Part shown: positions 45,960-57,781 of the stretch, piece after piece
Layout: each line of letters starts with the position of its first letter
Position numbering within the stretch: the first letter of the stretch is position 1
Source of the DNA: Acanthococcus lagerstroemiae
Lineage: Eukaryota; Arthropoda; Insecta; Hemiptera; Eriococcidae
Length of the DNA: 64,000 nt
Assembly: GCA_031841125.1 (NCBI GenBank)
Contig: CM063113.1
Span: 19,861,312 to 19,925,311, forward strand
Reading direction: 5' to 3'
Translations under genes and position numbers: made by a program
The notes under the pieces: generated by a model
What the model was told of the DNA's origin: nothing
Database searches by the model: none
The model's input: only the letters and a program-made list of their open reading frames with translations

Positions 45960-46088
45960 ACTGGTGCTCCAATACTATTAAATCTGTAAAATTGAACGGT
46001 GCCTCAACGAATCACAATTGTATTACTTATATACACTGGTGCCAAAAGGGCCTTCCCGGGTACTGGTGCCGGATCGTGTTGCAAATAA

Positions 46089-46152
<64 letters not shown>

Positions 46153-46310
46153 CACGGGTGTTGAGGCACCACACAACTGCTGTACGTTGCAGCACCAGGG
46201 ATAAATAGACGGTATTGTAGCACCAGGCCAATAAACAGTATTATGACACCAAATGTTTATGATAATTAACCTTATTTAGGCACCACACACTGCTGCCAAA
46301 TTTATCTGCA
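45960..46310. repeat. Two-sided GGTGCC/GGCACC repeat centred on (TA)n
   Basis: A ~60-bp (TA)n run at 46089-46148 separates two sides of opposite polarity. To the left are GGTGCC-type sites (ACTGGTGCTCC, ACGGTGCCTC, CACTGGTGCC, TACTGGTGCC). To the right are GGCACC-type sites (TGAGGCACCAC, GCAGCACCAGG, GTAGCACCAGG, TTAGGCACCAC). The half copies at 35793 and 54780 each have one side only. Confidence 0.7.
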
Positions 46311-46439
46311 TAGATTAACTGTATCGTACCGATAATATTCAATCATGCGCGCGAAGTTTTGCATATGTACTCGTTCGGTTCCTTCCGAATGTGTTTAAAT
46401 TGCGGATTCCTATATAAATGTCAAGTTCATGCAAGGTAG

Positions 46440-46700
46440 CTACAAGTTTTTCACCGTGATTTTTGTCTTCTTTAAATAATACCGAGAACCACTATAGCCT
46501 AGCCAATTGAGTAATTCTTCATTAACAATAACCTTCTTATCCAGTTGAATTTTCCAAAAAAATCTGTTCCTTCTGTCATTGTCAATATCCACGCCGAATC
46601 TCGCGCAAACTTCATTGACTGTTATTTTAACAATATTATTATTACACGACCAAGTAGAAACATCGGAGTCACGAACCGCAACACATTTAGATGAAAACAT
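46440..46700 (-). CDS. Small unrecognised protein, possibly MSV199/BRO-like
   Basis: I start at the minus-strand ATG at 46700 (MFSSKCVAV...); an upstream GTG is also open. The 86-residue product contains TVNEVCARFGVDID, then FFWKIQLDKKVIVNEELLNW followed by LGY, and ends in a Lys-rich tail. A tryptophan-glycine-tyrosine block after 'I.VNE.LL.W' recalls the MSV199 domain of insect DNA-virus and virus-derived genes, but I cannot confirm this by eye. Its upstream region is cut by foldback element 2, whose end lies 48 bp away. It may be a fragment of a larger gene. Confidence 0.4.
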   Translation of the reverse strand: MFSSKCVAVRDSDVSTWSCNNNIVKITVNEVCARFGVDIDNDRRNRFFWKIQLDKKVIVNEELLNWLGYSGSRYYLKKTKITVKNL

Positions 46701-47205
46701 CTCGACGGCGGTCACTTCACATGTGCAGTGATCACTGTTTCCTTTCAGGCTGTATTTCTACGGCCCCCCAAAATGAGGTAGGGGGTTGGAATTAGCGGCA
46801 CAAATTCTATTGTAATTTGTGCTAATTGTGCTTCGAAGTCCCAGAATTTGTGCCGCCTCCCGTGGGTCTACATTTTAATAAAAAGTTTGGGGGGCCAGGG
46901 AAATGTTGCCCCCCCCCCAAATGAAGATAGGGGTTTGGAATTAGCGGCACAAATTTGTATTTTATTTGTGCTAATTGTGCTCCGAAGTCCCAGAATTTGT
47001 GCCGCCTCCCGTGGGTCTACATCTTACTGAAAAGTTTGGGAGGCCAGAGAAATGTTGCCCCCCCCCCAAATGAAGATAGGGGTTGGAATTAGCGGCACAA
47101 ATTTTATCGTAATTTGTGCTAATTGTGCTCCGAGGACTCAGAATTTGTGCCGCATTTTCTGGGCTCACAGTCCAGTGCTCAATTTGGGGGGGGGCTGGAA
47201 AAATT

Positions 47206-47904
47206 GAGTGCGTGCAAATGAAAGGGGCCTAAGTGACAGTTAGGCCTTTTAGCGGACATTGACTATTCTGATGCCCTGAAGCGCGCTCTATCGAGTAGTG
47301 AAAACCGCGTGCTGATATCTATAATAGTCGCAGAGTTATCAGTCTTATTAAATTTTCTGTTCAAGCAGTTTTCAATACTACTGAAAAAATTTGACTGGTT
47401 TGGTGGATTCGTTGTGTTCTTGTATTAATTTCGCATTAAAATACCTTTTTGGACCATAACAACATAGATTAATATTCAAGTTTGATGCAAAAATTCACTG
47501 CCAATGAAAAGGGCATTCATAGAGTCTACTTTGAAAAATTGCCGAAAATAGGATTATTTCTACCAAAGGTACATCAACTGATTTGGAACGTTAAATTAAT
47601 TTCTCATTAGAATACCTTTTTAGACCATAACAACATACATTAATATTCAATTTTGGTGCAAAAATTCACTGCCAATGAAAAGGGCACTCATAGAGTCTAC
47701 TTTGAAAAATTGCCGAAAATAGGAACATATTTCTACCGAAGGTACATCAACTGATTTGGAACGTTAAAGACATCTAGTTTTGTACCTTTTTTACCGCACG
47801 TTTTTATCTCTGTTTATTCTCATGTGGTAACAAACTGAAACTTTGAACGCGTTTATCTCAAAACTACGTTTTTGCTCTTAGGCCCCTTTCATTTGCACGC
47901 ACTC
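47206..47904. mobile_element. Inverted-repeat element B (699 bp), 4-bp duplication
   Basis: The ends are perfect 28-bp inverted repeats beginning GAGTGCGTGCAAATGAAAGG. AATT at 47202-47205 and 47905-47908 is the target duplication. The uninterrupted site GGAAAAATTATGATATT in foldback element 1 proves the insertion and its limits. It contains an internal tandem duplication and no coding sequence. Confidence 0.93.
47426..47772. repeat. Tandem duplication (~171 bp) inside element B
   Basis: TAATTTCGCATTAAAATACC and TAATTTCTCATTAGAATACC start two adjacent copies. Both run through 'catagagtctactttgaaaa' and 'aactgatttggaacgttaaa' with few differences. Confidence 0.88.
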
Positions 47905-50900
47905 AATTATGATATTTTAAAAAAACGATCTTCAAAAGGAGAGATTAACTGGTTTCTGCTGTCACCGAATTAATTTTTCAGGTTTCTTTTCACGGTATCT
48001 CATATCCTACCCCAATTTTGGGAGATGCACCCATTCTATCCAAAGTTTTGTTGTCTTTGTTCATACTTTTTTTAAACTCATGAGGTGAATGTGCGATAAT
48101 TTCAGGCAACGACACTTCTGTTTTTGCGCATCGGATTTGGCAACAATGATAACGAAGAAACCAGTGGTGAAAGTAAAAACAGTGTGGATATGGGCCACAA
48201 CCCCCCCCCAAGAAAGGGGTGGGGGCTCGGGTGTGATGGCACGAATTTTTACCTAATTTGTGCTAAATGTGCTCGAGGTTCCCACAATTTGTGCCCCCTT
48301 CCCTGGGCCTACAGCCCAAAAATAAAATGGAGGTCGGTGAAATGTTAGCCCACCCCCCAAACAAAGGTGGGGTCTCAAAAATAGTGGCACAAACTTGTAT
48401 TTTATTTGTTCTGATTGTGCTCAAGGGTCCCACATTTTGTGCCTCCTTCTTTGAACGTTGGAATTGGTTGTTATCTCATCTATTTGGAATTTCGAAAATT
48501 TTGAAAATTTCTCCATACATCAGGCATTTTTTTGGGCGAGAATATTTTCCGAGAATTTCGGAGCCCGAATCCGGCGAAATAGGATCGAATTGCCGAGACG
48601 AATTCAGAACCGTCGTCAAAATTGATTCACAGGCTATTTCTGACCCCGTATAGCTCCGCTGCCCCTAGTATAACCTCATTTCTGACTGTACCTCGGCCAC
48701 GGAGGGTCAGCGCCTGATTTGGTAGACGAATTCGAACTCAGCGCGAAAAATTGAGTAATAATTTGTTGTTATCTCATCTTTATGGAATTTCGATAATTTT
48801 GAAAACTTCTCCATATGTACGTACATCAGGCATTTCTAAGGGCGAAAAAATTTTCCGAGAGTTTCGGTGCCCGGATCCGGCGAAATAGAATCGAAATGCC
48901 GAGAAGAATTCAGAACAATCGTCAAAATTGATTCACAGGCTCTTTCCGAGCCTCTATAGCCCTCGCCCTCATTATAACCACATTTTTGACTGTATCTCGG
49001 CAACGGAGGGTCAGCGTCTGATTAGGTCGACGAATTCGAACTGAGCGCGAAAAATTGTGTAGGAATTTGTTGTTATCTCATCTATTTGGAATTTCAAAAA
49101 TTTTGAAAATTGTTCCATACCGTATGTATACGTCAGGCATTCATTTCGGCGAGAAAATTTTCCGAGAGCTTATTGGCCTGGATCCGGCGAAATAGAATCG
49201 AAATGCCGAGACGAATTCAGAACCGTCGTCAAAATTGATTCAGAGGCTATTTCTGACCCAGAATAGCCCCCGCCCCAGTATAACCATATTTTGGACTGTA
49301 TCTTGCTAACGGATGGTCAACGCCTGCTTTGGTCGATGAATTCGAACTCAGCGCGAATAATTGTGTAGGAATTTGTTGTTATCTCATCTATTTGGAATTT
49401 CGAAAATTTTGAAAATTTCTCCATACTTACATCAGGCATTTTTTTTTTTGCGAGAAAATTTTCCGAGAATTTCGGGGCCCGAATCCGGCGAAATAGGATC
49501 GAATTGCCGAGACGAATTCAGAACCATCGTCCAAATTGATTCACAGGCTATTTCTGACCCCGTTTAGCTCCGCGGCCCCCAGTTTAACCACATTTTTGAC
49601 TGTATCTCGGCAAAGGAGGGTCAGCGCCTGATTTGGTAGACGAATTCGAACTCAGCGCGAAAAATTGAGTAGCAATTTGTTGTTATCTTATCTATTTGGA
49701 ATTTCTAAAATTATGAAAATTTCTCAATACCATACATACATCAGGCAATTTTTTGGGTGAAAAAATTTTCCGAGAGCTTCGGGCCCGGACCCGGTGAAAT
49801 AGATTGGCAATGCCGAGACGAATTCAGAACCGTCATCAAAACTGATTCACAGGCTCTTTCTGACCCAGTATAGACCCAGCCCCCAGTATAACCACTTGTT
49901 GACTGTATCTCGTCAACGGTGAGTCAGCGCCTGATTTGGTCGAGAAAATCGAACTCAGCGCGAATAATTGAGTAAGAATTGGGTGTTATCTCTGTTATTT
50001 TGAATTTCGAAAATTTTGAAAATTTCTCCTACCACACATCAGGCATTTTTTTGGGCGAAAAAATTTTCCGAGAGCTTCGGGGACCGAACCCGGCGATATA
50101 CAATCGAAATGCCGAGACGAATTCAAAACCCTCGTCAAAATTGATTCACAGGCTATTTGTTACCCAGTATAGCCCGGCCCCCAGTATAAACACATTTTTG
50201 TCTGTATCTCGGCGACGGAGGGTCACCGCCAGATTTGGTCGACGAATTCGAACTCGGCGCGAAACATTTTTTAGTAGGAATTGCTGCTTATCTCAGTACT
50301 TTTGAATTCCGAAAATTTTGAAAACTCCCCCATACTATATACATCAGGCATTTTTTGGGGGGCAAAAAAATTTTCCGAGAGATTTGGGGCCCAGACCCGG
50401 CCAAATAGATTTGAAAGTTCGAGACAAATTCAGCACCGTCGTCCAAATTGATTGAAAGGCTATTTTTGACCCACTATAGCCACCGCCCCCCGTATAACCA
50501 CATTTTTGACTGTCTCTTGGAAACGGAGTGTCAGCGCCTGATTTGGTCGACGAATTCGAACTCAGTTCGAAAAATAGAGTAGAAATTGGTGGTTATCTCA
50601 TCTATTTCAAATTTTGAAAATTTGTAAAATATCTCCATACTATACATCAGGCATTCTTTTAGGCGAAAACATATTCCGAGAGCTCCGGGGCCCGTACCCG
50701 GCGAATTCTAAACCATCGTCAAAATTGATCACAGTCTATTCCTGACCCAGTATAGCCCAGCCCCCAGTATAACCACATTTTTGACTGTATCTCGGCAACA
50801 CAGGGTCAGCGCCTGCTTTGGTCGACGAATTCGAACTCAGTGCGAAAAATTGAGTAGGAATTGGTAGTCATCTCATTAATTTGAAATTTCGAAAATTTTG

Positions 50901-51066
50901 AAAATTTCTCCATACTATACGTCAGATATTTTTTGGGGCAAAAAAATTATCCGAGAGCTTCGGGGCCCGAAAACGGCGAAATAGATTCAAAAGCCCGAGA
51001 CGAATTCAGAAAAATCGTCAAAACTGATTCACAGGCTATTTCTTACCCAGTATAGCCCCCGCCCCC

Positions 51067-53358
51067 AGATACAGTCAAAAATGTGGATATACTGAGGGCT
51101 AGGGCTATACACTGGGTCAGAAATAGCCAGTGAATCAATTCTGACGAGGGTTTTGAATTCGTCTCGGCATTTCGAATCTATTTCGCCGGGTCCGGTCCCC
51201 GAAGCTCCCGGAACTTTTTTCGACCAAAAAAATGCTTGATGTGTGGTAGGAGAAATTTTCAAAATTTTCGAAATTCAAAAATACAGAGACAACCACCAAT
51301 TCCTACTCAATTTTTCGCGCTGAGTTCGAATTCGTCGACCAAATTAGGCGCCGACCCACCGTTGACGCGATACAGTCAAAAAGGTGTTAAACTGGGTGCG
51401 GAGTCTATACTAGGTCAGAGAGAGCCTGTGAATCAATTTTTACGACAGCTCTGAATTCTCCTCGGCATTTCGAATCTATTCCGCCAGGTCCGGGACCCAA
51501 GAAGCTCGCGAAAATTTTTTTTGCCCAGTAAAAATGCCTAATATTATCGTATGGAGAAATTTTCAAAATTTTCCAATTTCCAAAAAGGTGAGATAACCGC
51601 AAACTCTTACTCAATTTTTTGCGCTGAGTTCAAATTCGTCCGACCAAATCAGGCGCTGATCCCGTTGCCGAGATACAGTCAAAAATACGGGTACACTTGG
51701 GGCAGGGCCTATACTGGGCCAGAAAGGGCCTGTGAAACAATTTCGACGACTGTTTTGAATTCGGCTCGGCATTTCGAATCTATTTCGCCGGGTCCGGGCT
51801 CCGAAGCTCTCGGAAAATTTATCCGCCCAAAAAAAAGCCTGATGTATGGAGAAACTTTCAAAATTTTCAAAATTCCATAAAGATGAGATAACCACAAACT
51901 CCTACTAAATGATTCGCGCCGAGTTCGAATTCGTCGACTAAATCAGGCGCTGACCCTCCTTTGCCGAGATACAGTCAAAAATGTGGTTATACTGGAGGCG
52001 AGGGCTATACTGGGTCAGAAATAGCCTATGAATCAATTTTGACAAGGGTTTTGAATTTGTCTCGGCATCTCTAATCTATTTCGCCGGGTCCGGTCCCCGA
52101 TGCTCTCGGAAAAATTTTCCGCACAAAAGAATGCCTGATGTTAGTATGGAGAAATTTTCAAAACCTTCGAAATTCCAAAAAGATGAGAAAACCACAAACA
52201 CCTACTCAATTTTTCGCGCTGAGTTCGAATTCGTCGACCAAATCAGGCGCTGACCCTCCGTGGCCGAGATACAGTCAGAAATGAGGTTATACTGGGGGCG
52301 GGGACTATACGGGGTCAGAAATGGCCTGTGAATCAATTCTGACGACGGTTTAGTATTCGTCTCGGCATTTCGAATATATTTCACCGGGTCCGGGCCCCGA
52401 AACTCTCGCAAAATTTTTTCGCCCAAAACCAAAAAAATGCCGGATGTACGCGTGGAGAAATTATCAAAATTTTCGAAATTTCTAAAAAATGGGATAACAA
52501 CAAATTCCTACTCAAGTTTTCGCGCTGAGTTCGAATTCATCGACCAAATCAGGCGCTGAACCTCCGTTGCAGAGATACAGTCAAGAATGTGGTTATAATG
52601 GGAGCGAGGGGTATACTGGCTCAGAAAGAGCCTGTAAATCAATTTTGACGATTGTTCTGAATTCGTCTCGGCATTTCGATTCTATTTCGCCGGATCCGGG
52701 CCCCGAAACACTCGGAAAATTTTCTCGCCCAAAAAAATGCCTGATGATGTACGTAGGGAGAAATTTTCAAAATTATCGAAATTCCAAATAGATGAGATAA
52801 CAAGAAATTCCTACTCAATTTTTCGCGCTGAGTTCGGATTCGTCGACCAAATCAGACGCTGACTCTCCGTTGCCGAGGTACAGTCAAAAATGTGGTTAAA
52901 CTGGGGGCCGCGGAGCTATACGGGGTCAGAAATAGCCTGTGAATCAATTTTGACGACGGTTCTGAATTCGTCTCGGCATTGCCAATCTATTTCACCGGGT
53001 CCGGGCCCGAAGCTCTCGGAAAATTTTTTCGCCCAAAAAATTGCCTGATGTATGTATGGTATTGAGAAATTTTCATAATTTTAGAAATTCCAAATAGATA
53101 AGATAACAACAAATTGCTACTCAGTTTTTCGGGTTGAGTTCGAATTCGTCGACCATCAGACGCTGACCCTCCGTTGCCGAGATACGGTCAAAAATGTGGT
53201 TATAATGGGGGCGAGGGCTATACTGGATCCCAAATAGCCTGTGAATCAATTTGGACGACGGTTCTTATTTCGTCTCGGCATTTCGATTCTATTTCGCCGG
53301 ATCCGGGCACCGAAACTCTCGGAAAATTTTTTCGCCCTTAAAAATGCCTGATGTACGT
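51067..53358 (-). repeat. Inverted array of foldback element 2
   Basis: Reversed ~300-bp units follow one another at about 51230, 51535, 51835, 52133, 52435, 52738, 53043 and 53345. A further partial unit continues at 54533-54694 after the insertion of element A. Confidence 0.88.
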
Positions 53359-54528
53359 GGGTGATTCTCCGAAAAATGGACAATTCAACGTGGACAAAAA
53401 CCAAAAAAAATGAGGTTCACTTTTCAAATTTTTTTCGTTGAAATCGATACTAGGGGTGTTTAGAAATCATATTCCGGTACCGGCCGGGCTTAAATTTGAT
53501 TTTGGAGGGTTGTAAAAAAAATTGTTGTCCGCGTTGAAAGACAAATTTTTCAAGTTTACATAGTGTGATAAGATGAGGCTGTACGATCACACAGCGGCAC
53601 CGTGGGTTACAATCTCACGGATCACGGTTTTATGAAGTACCAAAAATTCATCTAGGAAAGTAGTCTCTGCACGAAGAAGATTTAAAGGCTGTTTCTACAG
53701 ACTGCTTCTAAGTGTCGAAAGATTCACGTCCTTCAGCGTGGAGACAAGGAATACGTGAGTAGCCACGTTGAATAATATTTTATGTCCACGTTTAAGGACA
53801 AAATCGCCTTTTCCCTTTTCCCATTGGGTAAATATGCGGAAAATATTTGATACATGTTGCTGAATGTAATGTGGCCAACATTAGTTATATTATTACGTTT
53901 TTACAAATTCGGAGCTATAAATTCAATATGGCTGTTGATGTCCACGATGAAGGACACTTTTTTTTTTAGAAACCAGGATCTCAGCAATAAATGAGTATTT
54001 TAGCATACAAATTATCATTATTTCACAGAAGTTCTTACACAGCCTTCTAGAGGAAGTTATGAGGAAGTTATATGAGCATTTGAGAGAAGTTTATGCTTAT
54101 AGTGGAACCCTACAGAGAGGTTTGAAAATTATCCACGTTGAAGGACATATCTCTTCCTAGACACAACTTTGAGGTATTCTAAAGGTTACTTAACTTGGTC
54201 AGAAAAAGATTGTAAGACCTATACCGTGTTGCCTCAACTTAACTCTTCAACAATGGGAAACAGTAGTTCCTGAAAATGATGTATTAAACCCTTCCAGCAA
54301 GCAAAAAAAAAACGGAACTAGGCCAGGTTGACACCCACGCTGATGGACATTTCAAGTGCATTTTCGATTTTCTAATGATGTTCTGCTGAACTAGGGAGAG
54401 CTTTTACCACTGTCTCCATCAGAAGAGTTCATTTACTCAATTTTGATATATTGCGCATAGCATTCTGATAATAAGTGGCAGAGTTACAGCCTATTTACAT
54501 GAATTGTCCATTTTTCGGAGAATTACCC
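53359..54528. mobile_element. Inverted-repeat element A (1170 bp) with recurring palindrome
   Basis: Ends are GGGTGATTCTCCGAAAAATG and, reverse-complemented, GGGTAATTCTCCGAAAAATG, continuing to 29 bp with one mismatch. ACGT at 53355-53358 and 54529-54532 is the likely 4-bp duplication, though nearby copies of the host unit contain ACGTAC, so the exact size is less sure. Inside, a motif close to ATGTCCACGTTGAAGGACAT occurs about seven times in both orientations (near 53380, 53525, 53727, 53781, 53938, 54130 and 54330). No open frame of note is present. Confidence 0.88.
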
Positions 54529-54779
54529 ACGTATGGAGAAGTTTTCAAAATTATCGAAATTCCATAAAGATGAGATAACAACAAATTATTACTCAATTTT
54601 TCGCGCTGAGTTCGAATTCGTCGACCAATTCAGGCGCTGACCCTCCGTTGCCAAGATACAGTCAAAAAAGTGGGTAAACTGGGGCCGGGGCTATGCGATC
54701 GCAGAGACGCAGACAGAAAACACGTCGTCGCTACATTCTCCGGACAGCTGATTCTAACTTCGTATCCCTACACAAGGCT

Positions 54780-55129
54780 AAACGCTGATGCCAAATTTCC
54801 GTACCGCTAGGTGTATTACTCTATTACTACTGTATTGAAACGAGAAATATACGCTGGTGCTTCAACCTCTTGCAATTATATTCTGTGTATAACAGCGAAC
54901 GCGATCTGGTTAAAAACACTGCGCACTAATTTGTATATGAGTATGGAAATACCCTCCTATAGGCACCAAGACTATTTCTCGTATTTCGCATGTAGATAGC
55001 ATTACTAGCCATTTGCGCTCATTCCCATTGAAAAACGTTCAGGCACCAATTTTTGGTGCCTGAACGAAATTTTTGGTGCCACAATACCGTTTAACCTTAC
55101 ATTTTGGTGCCTCAATGACTGAAAGTAAA

Positions 55130-55172
<43 letters not shown>
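54780..55172. repeat. GGCACC-rich repeat, inverted half copy next to (TA)n
   Basis: Matches 35793-36135 in the opposite orientation, for example TTCAGGCACCAATTTTTGG and TTGGTGCCACAATACCG, and ends in a (TA)n run at 55131-55172. Together the two half copies bracket the foldback cluster. Confidence 0.75.
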
Positions 55173-55174
<2 letters not shown>

Positions 55175-56985
55175 AAACCTGAAATTCAGCCACTATTACA
55201 GTCGTGTTCTAAACACTCTGAAACGCAAAAAAAACATTGCCCCCGCCCCCAACTTCACAACTGTGACGAGTGTAATACCTCCCTTTTCTTCGAAAAGTCG
55301 GTAAAACTTAATAAATGGTAAATCTCAACTAGACCGAGGAACCCGATTCGAAAACTTCTTTCTTATAACGTAAAAAGATGCGAGTACCATACGTCTCACT
55401 ATATCCAGGTACCTTCCGACAACCAACCACACACCGCCGAGTGCGTATTTCCACATCATCACGACGAGCAAGAAAAAGGCTGAAAACACAGCCTACCGGA
55501 AAAGAAAACACATCCCAACCGAAATTATCATAGACGACAAAATATTCAATGCCTCGACGTTTCTACTGCATCCCGTAGCAACATGCACCGGGCATTGCAG
55601 TTATAAACTGCGGCGTCACGATTACTCTCTCGTCTGACGTCGGCTGGGATGATGTCAGGTATAGACACGTTGTAACTTGTTTGAATTTTCTGCGTGACCA
55701 ATTTACTAATTTACTGTTTGGTCCTGTCGATACCCACGACCCATACCACAAGTGTGGATCCAAAAGACGGAGAACTACCAAGAGCACTATACGTACCTGG
55801 AATCATGAAATGTGCCTCTCGTACGAAAACAGGTTTTCAAGATGAACGAGTGTAAAGATGGGATGGTGGTAGTGGTGCGCACAGATGTACATAGCGTGTG
55901 TACATCTGTGGTGGTCCGTTTACGCGTTGCTATGACAACCGAATTTCGAATTGTAGTTCTCTGTCATTCCTGTTGGCCCGTTTCGCACGACGCCATGTAA
56001 ACGGATGTTTTTAAACTTTGACGTAATTTTTATATGCAATTTGTGGAAAAACTAATGAAGATGAAGAGTTGCGATTTGTTTCATGCAAAAGAGCGTGATT
56101 TTTTGTATTAAAATGGTCAAGAACGTGAAAAATGATTTTTTGACACCAGAGGCACATTTCATGAATCCAGGTCGCATATGTAGATCCAGATTCAGGCGCC
56201 CACACAGGCTGTCGAGCGGTTGTAGGTAGACGCCAAAATGAAGATCATGAAGAAACGAAGCGTCACGTTCCAGTCGCTTCTAGATCATTTTTGCTAGCAA
56301 ATGCTAGGGTAAAATGAGCCAGACGCCTTCATCGCCTTTTTAGAGGACATATACGAACCGCGTCCACATGATACAATGTATTTACACCGGGCAATGTCCG
56401 CTAGTCAGCTCACATTCACATGACACGGTGCAGCTTATCCCATGACGGTAGATCGCATATTGCATCGTGTAGATCACATAATCCTGGTAGATCGCATATT
56501 ATAATGGCACCATTATTTTGCACTCTCGCAATAGCTCTTTCTTAACCCTCTGTGTGGACCAGGAGTTTTCGATCATCTCTGCAGTCTTCCTCAAGCCGTA
56601 TTTTCCTCCGTATCAGCTTTTGTTGATTTTTTGAATCGTTGACAGACCGGTTTTCTTTCTGAGTTCTTCTCTTATCTATGGGAGCTCTGGTATCACCGGG
56701 TACCATCTTCTAATTCTTGTGTTTTCCTCCCCTTCACTATAAAAAACAGATAGGGCTGACATCAAAACTACATTCCTTTTTTTACTTGTCAGTGTGTCTG
56801 ACGAGTTGTGTGTCGCTGTCTATGTTGTAATACCAGAACATCGGATAATCGGAAAATAAATATCGAGGAAAAACTTCGAGGCAGAATTCGTGATACTGGT
56901 TGATATTAAACAAATTTGGAGATCGGAAACGGGTTCAGCGTGAAAAATTACTCAGAAAATACGTATTTATTAACCGTTCCTCTCT
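55175..56985. other. No gene recognised
   Basis: Short frames on both strands show no motif. A perfect 11-bp palindrome ACAGATGTACA/TGTACATCTGT with a 7-nt loop lies at 55881-55909. GTAGATCGCATATT and a close variant are repeated at about 56450, 56467 and 56485. Confidence 0.4.
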
Positions 56986-56989
56986 TCGG

Positions 56990-57690
56990 ATCGGCGGTTA
57001 CGAATTCCGCGCGTGTTTTTGACCCAGGCGCGGTCCAGTGCATGGCGTTGTAACGGGACACTCTCGCGAGCGGAGGCGATGCGGCGGGAAGCCGTGGATG
57101 GGGTGTATGTACACCGGACGCGCGAAAAATTGACGATAATTACGTTAGGACTGGACGGCTTTCGGAAAAACGTACACCCCTGTATACCATTCGGAAAGCG
57201 AATTTTGGGCGCGGCCGCGAGACAGACAGCGAGAATTTGCGACCATTATTAACCGCGACGTCGGTACGCTGAAGAGATTTTACGACGTGTAATTCGCCGC
57301 GCCGCCGAGTCGAATGAAGTCCCCGGCACGTAGCTTTTAATTTAGTTACTCGCGGAATAATACATTACCCTAATCTGATTTTCTCGCCGAAGCTTTTATT
57401 AAAAACTTTTCTCCATTAATGGGTTCCGCGAGCGAGCGAGCGGGTCGACGAACGAACGCAGGCGGCGTTTGGTGTTGCTCGGCCGTTGCGTGAACGCGGC
57501 GCGGCGACTCGGTCGGTATTCGCGAAACGCGGACGCGGAAAGAGGCTGCGGGTTCGTCGGTGCACAGAAAAATGGACACGGGGCGAAAACGGATACGCTT
57601 TTCGCAGTCGTGACCTGTACATGTAACTAATGGTTACGCGGTGTTGTGGAAGGTCATCGACTTTTGTATAGCGAGCGAGCTATGAAACCA
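56990..57690. promoter_or_regulatory. CpG-dense unique patch, possible host regulatory DNA
   Basis: This 700-bp block is far richer in CpG and GC than its surroundings, with GCGAGCGAGCGAGCG and GACGAACGAACG runs and a TTTTAATTTAGTTACTCGCG stretch. It is not repetitive and has no transposon motif. Frames within it (57013-57252 +, 57370-57622 -) look incidental. A conserved promoter or enhancer is the likeliest reading, but it is only inferred from composition. Confidence 0.35.
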
Positions 57691-57781
57691 AGGACATACG
57701 AATGTAGGGGTGGGGGCGCGGGAGACTTGACAGACGTTTCAGAACGGCGTTAACCGATTCATCGAGAAACCAACCCTTGTC

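Larger units (their letters stand above)
46748..54694. mobile_element. Foldback element 2, right end missing, two insertions
   Basis: The left end reads GGCTGTATTTCTACGGCCCC, as in foldback element 1, and the left arm has the same parts in the same order. Its tandem array has about nine ~300-bp units from 48460 to 51066. The orientation then flips with no spacer at about 51067, inside a CCCCCAG sequence, and about eight inverted units follow. The right arm breaks off in mid-unit at 54694 (GGGGCTAT, then unrelated DNA), so the outer right arm and the target duplication are lost. Two other elements sit inside: 47206-47904 and 53359-54528. Foldback element 1 gives the empty site for the first of these. 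No transposase is visible. Confidence 0.88.

Noticed and set aside
37781..52791. Repeated frames carrying a phrase like EIDSKCRDEFRTVVKIDSQA
   Set aside because: The phrase is the translation of the ~300-bp foldback unit and occurs on both strands in mirror arms, broken differently in each unit. It is a shadow of the repeat.
37960..54694. CRISPR-like array
   Set aside because: Units of ~300 bp with no short repeat/spacer alternation, inverted partners, and a eukaryotic context. These are foldback arrays.
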